From CAHJXG01 sp965277495 (GTDB lineage Bacteria; Pseudomonadota; Alphaproteobacteria; Acetobacterales; Acetobacteraceae): 64,000 nucleotides of DNA. Under the pieces are notes generated by a model, which made no database searches, was not told the origin of the DNA, and saw only the letters and a program-made list of their open reading frames with translations. Shown here piece after piece: positions 63,601 to 64,000 of the stretch. Each line of letters begins with the position of its first letter. Within the stretch, counting starts at the first letter, position 1. The stretch spans positions 2,914,001 through 2,978,000 of the forward strand of contig OZ255824.1 of NCBI GenBank assembly GCA_965277495.1, in the 5' to 3' direction. The position numbers were made by a program, and so were the translations under genes.

Positions 63601-63715
63601 CGTGCACGGTGCGCACCGGGCAGGCCCCACTATTTTCGAGCAGAGCGTCTTCTGGAGCGGAACCCGATCTCAACGCGCTGGCATCCTGGACACGGTCGTC
63701 GTCACGAAAGACCAT
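60653..63715 (-). CDS. P-type cation ATPase with N-terminal HMA-like domain
   Basis: The 1020-residue pump has an N-terminal HMA-like fold without CxxC (residues about 36-105, 'VPGRIRLHVAGLRQSPELQDVLERGMAVLPGV'), then the P-type core. This comprises TGES in 'AMLTGESLPVAK', PEGLP in membrane helix 4, the phosphorylated Asp447 in DKTGTLT, 'KGSPAEVLELC' and the hinge TGDGINDSPALK. The PEGLP motif (not CPx) places it with type II (Ca2+-like or Mycobacterium CtpI-like) pumps, so the ion is probably not copper. It heads a minus-strand cluster with the DUF5132 and HMA-like genes. Confidence 0.92.
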   Translation of the reverse strand: MVFRDDDRVQDASALRSGSAPEDALLENSGACPVRTVHDRVPGRIRLHVAGLRQSPELQDVLERGMAVLPGVSAASASTDTGNLLVQFDPAMSPHHIAQRVAGLVRGDALPPDEDGRLGDAPRWHARGVDDIAAELRASTANGPTAADARAKLAAAGANALPPPPTRSALAMFAGQFKTLPVGLLVAAGAISIVTGGTIEAAAILGVVALNGVLGYAIETRSERTIKGLGGANHEPVRVIRDGAATEVEPEAVVPGDLLLLAPGDVVPADARLVSASDLTVGEAMLTGESLPVAKHARILTRRIVPLGDRANMVYRGTAVTGGSGTALVVATGARTEVGRIQSLVSRAETPQTPIERQLDQLGRQLFWASLAVCGAVIGIGALRGFAFYQLFRSSVSLAVAAIPEGLPTVATTTLALGIEDMRKRQVLVRRLDAVETLASVGVVCFDKTGTLTQNRMSVAQAALPGGVLHAVAGAATPGLEQLLRVAVLCSEVGIEAGPDGPVLTGSATEAALVQAALDAGLDAAGLRRTRPRVGVRHRTESYRFMATAHTLPGDAAGGAAKARIAVKGSPAEVLELCAAELRDGEAHPLTDARRAEILAENGVMADAALRVLGFASRDVAANEVSDDAIPVHDLTWLGLAGLADPVRPGIGALIRTLHGAGVHTVMMTGDQVATARAVARQLGLAGDAAIEVVDIADFDRLPPDQLAMAARRAHVFARVSPAQKLQIVRALQAGGEVVAMTGDGINDSPALKAADVGIAMGGAGASEAAREVADVVLQTDDLMALAVAVERGRTTYTNVRKSIRYLLGTNLSEIVVVLGATAAGFGEPLTALQLLWINLISDILPGLGLAFEASEPDEMQRPPRPADSAIVGRGDFGPLAAEGGIIAAGALAACGIGVLRHGVSAQARTMTFGSLIVAQLLHALTCRSATHGPFTGGPPLQPNRPLMGALLFSFALQGVALLAPGVRGMLGVVPLGPLDVLVTVGGGVLPYVVNEARKGAQGVIVIEGAAEPAALPDAA

Positions 63716-63758
63716 TCGGTTTCAGCTACTCGAAAAAACAAAGGACCAAAACGCACGA

Positions 63759-63789
63759 CGGGGGCTGCAGGCCAAGCCTGCAACCCCCG
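63759..63789 (-). terminator. Intrinsic terminator after the right-edge DUF5132 gene
   Basis: Arms CGGGGGCTGCAGGC (63759-63772) and GCCTGCAACCCCCG (63776-63789) pair with one mismatch around CAA. On the minus strand the hairpin is followed by T-rich sequence (TCGTGCGTTTTGG...TTTGTTTTTTCG). It separates the edge gene from the ATPase gene, which therefore needs its own promoter. Confidence 0.75.
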
Positions 63790-63814
63790 CCAAATAGCGC
63801 AATAGGCTCCGCTG

Positions 63815-64000
63815 TCAGGCCGCCGCGGCTGGCTTGGCCCCGCCCTCGCCCGAACTGATGTCGGCGCGAGCCTCCGCCGTCAAGTCGCTGGTTGCCTCGG
63901 TCATCTGCGCCATGGCTTCCCGGCCCTTGTCGTAGGCCAGGATGCCGCCTTTGATCACGGCCTTGGCCGCCGGACGCAGCAGGTTGCTGACCGCGGGAAC
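63815..64000 (-). CDS. DUF5132-type protein, partial (N-terminus beyond the right edge)
   Basis: The last 61 residues are present: 'VPAVSNLLRPAAKAVIKGGILAYDKGREAMAQMTEATSDLTAEARADISSGEGGAKPAAAA'. The 'RP-x-AK-A-x-K-GG-x-x-x-Y-x-KGR' run matches the gene at 60273, so two DUF5132 paralogues flank the ATPase gene. The window ends inside it. Confidence 0.75.
   Translation of the reverse strand, partial: VPAVSNLLRPAAKAVIKGGILAYDKGREAMAQMTEATSDLTAEARADISSGEGGAKPAAAA

Noticed and set aside
60920..63805. A plus-strand open frame of about 960 codons opposite the P-type ATPase
   Set aside because: The ATPase on the minus strand has every catalytic motif; the opposite frame is Arg/Gly/His-rich and featureless.

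Overview
The window looks like chromosome from a GC-rich alphaproteobacterium that carries purple-bacterial reaction-centre genes. An Acetobacteraceae/Rhodospirillales relative (Rhodopila-like) is my best guess. The grounds are a type II reaction centre with a tetraheme cytochrome, the alphaproteobacterial style of the paa, hut and liv operons, and dense GC-rich coding that produces many antisense open frames. The taxonomy is inference; no rRNA or tRNA gene was seen.

Layout. 1-4.0 kb (minus strand): a compact photosynthetic reaction-centre operon pufL-pufM-pufC-puhA-puhB, with puhB cut by the left edge. It has no light-harvesting pufB/pufA genes beside it. Two PpsR/CrtJ-type palindromes (TGT-N12-ACA) lie between pufL and a divergent SH3-domain protein gene. 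4.5-10.4 kb: three short-chain dehydrogenases, a large-subunit catalase, a small exported protein and a palindromic repeat pair. 10.7-18.7 kb: a CoA-transferase/cyclase/CitE-like module followed by paaX and the phenylacetyl-CoA epoxidase genes paaABCDE. 19-29.2 kb: two tandem tripartite efflux systems (YtcA-like/HlyD/FUSC/outer-membrane factor, then EmrB/EmrA/NodT types) and an isochorismatase-family hydrolase. 29.3-32.9 kb: a D-2-hydroxyacid dehydrogenase, a remnant of a TRAP permease, an MBL-fold hydrolase and a Xre-RES toxin-antitoxin pair. 33-38.8 kb: histidine degradation (hutU-hutH-hutI, with hutF divergent). 38.9-45.9 kb: an OprB-type porin, a beta-hydroxyacid dehydrogenase and a complete branched-chain-amino-acid-type ABC importer. 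46-48.5 kb: four small stress or envelope-like genes. 48.7-55.3 kb: a GMC oxidoreductase with an MHS transporter, a sulfite dehydrogenase pair and an alpha-glucosidase. 55.5-58.7 kb: a GlfT2-like glycosyltransferase overlapping an AmpG-like permease. 58.9-64 kb: a DUF892 gene broken by a stop codon, then a metal/cation P-type ATPase island with two DUF5132 genes and an HMA-like protein.

How it fits together. The left end encodes the core of a cyclic photosynthetic electron-transfer unit. The PpsR-like sites predict oxygen/light control of it and possibly of the SH3 gene. Several residues at functional positions differ from the textbook reaction centre: QB proton path L213/M44, L104, and the sixth ligand of the first heme in PufC. 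The remainder is a mosaic of catabolic operons (phenylacetate, histidine, an ABC-imported substrate) and stress or efflux functions. A 16-base motif, CAGCAAGATCGCGATA with few changes, recurs in four intergenic regions beside catalase, both efflux operons and the isochorismatase gene, and may mark a shared regulon or a small repeat family.
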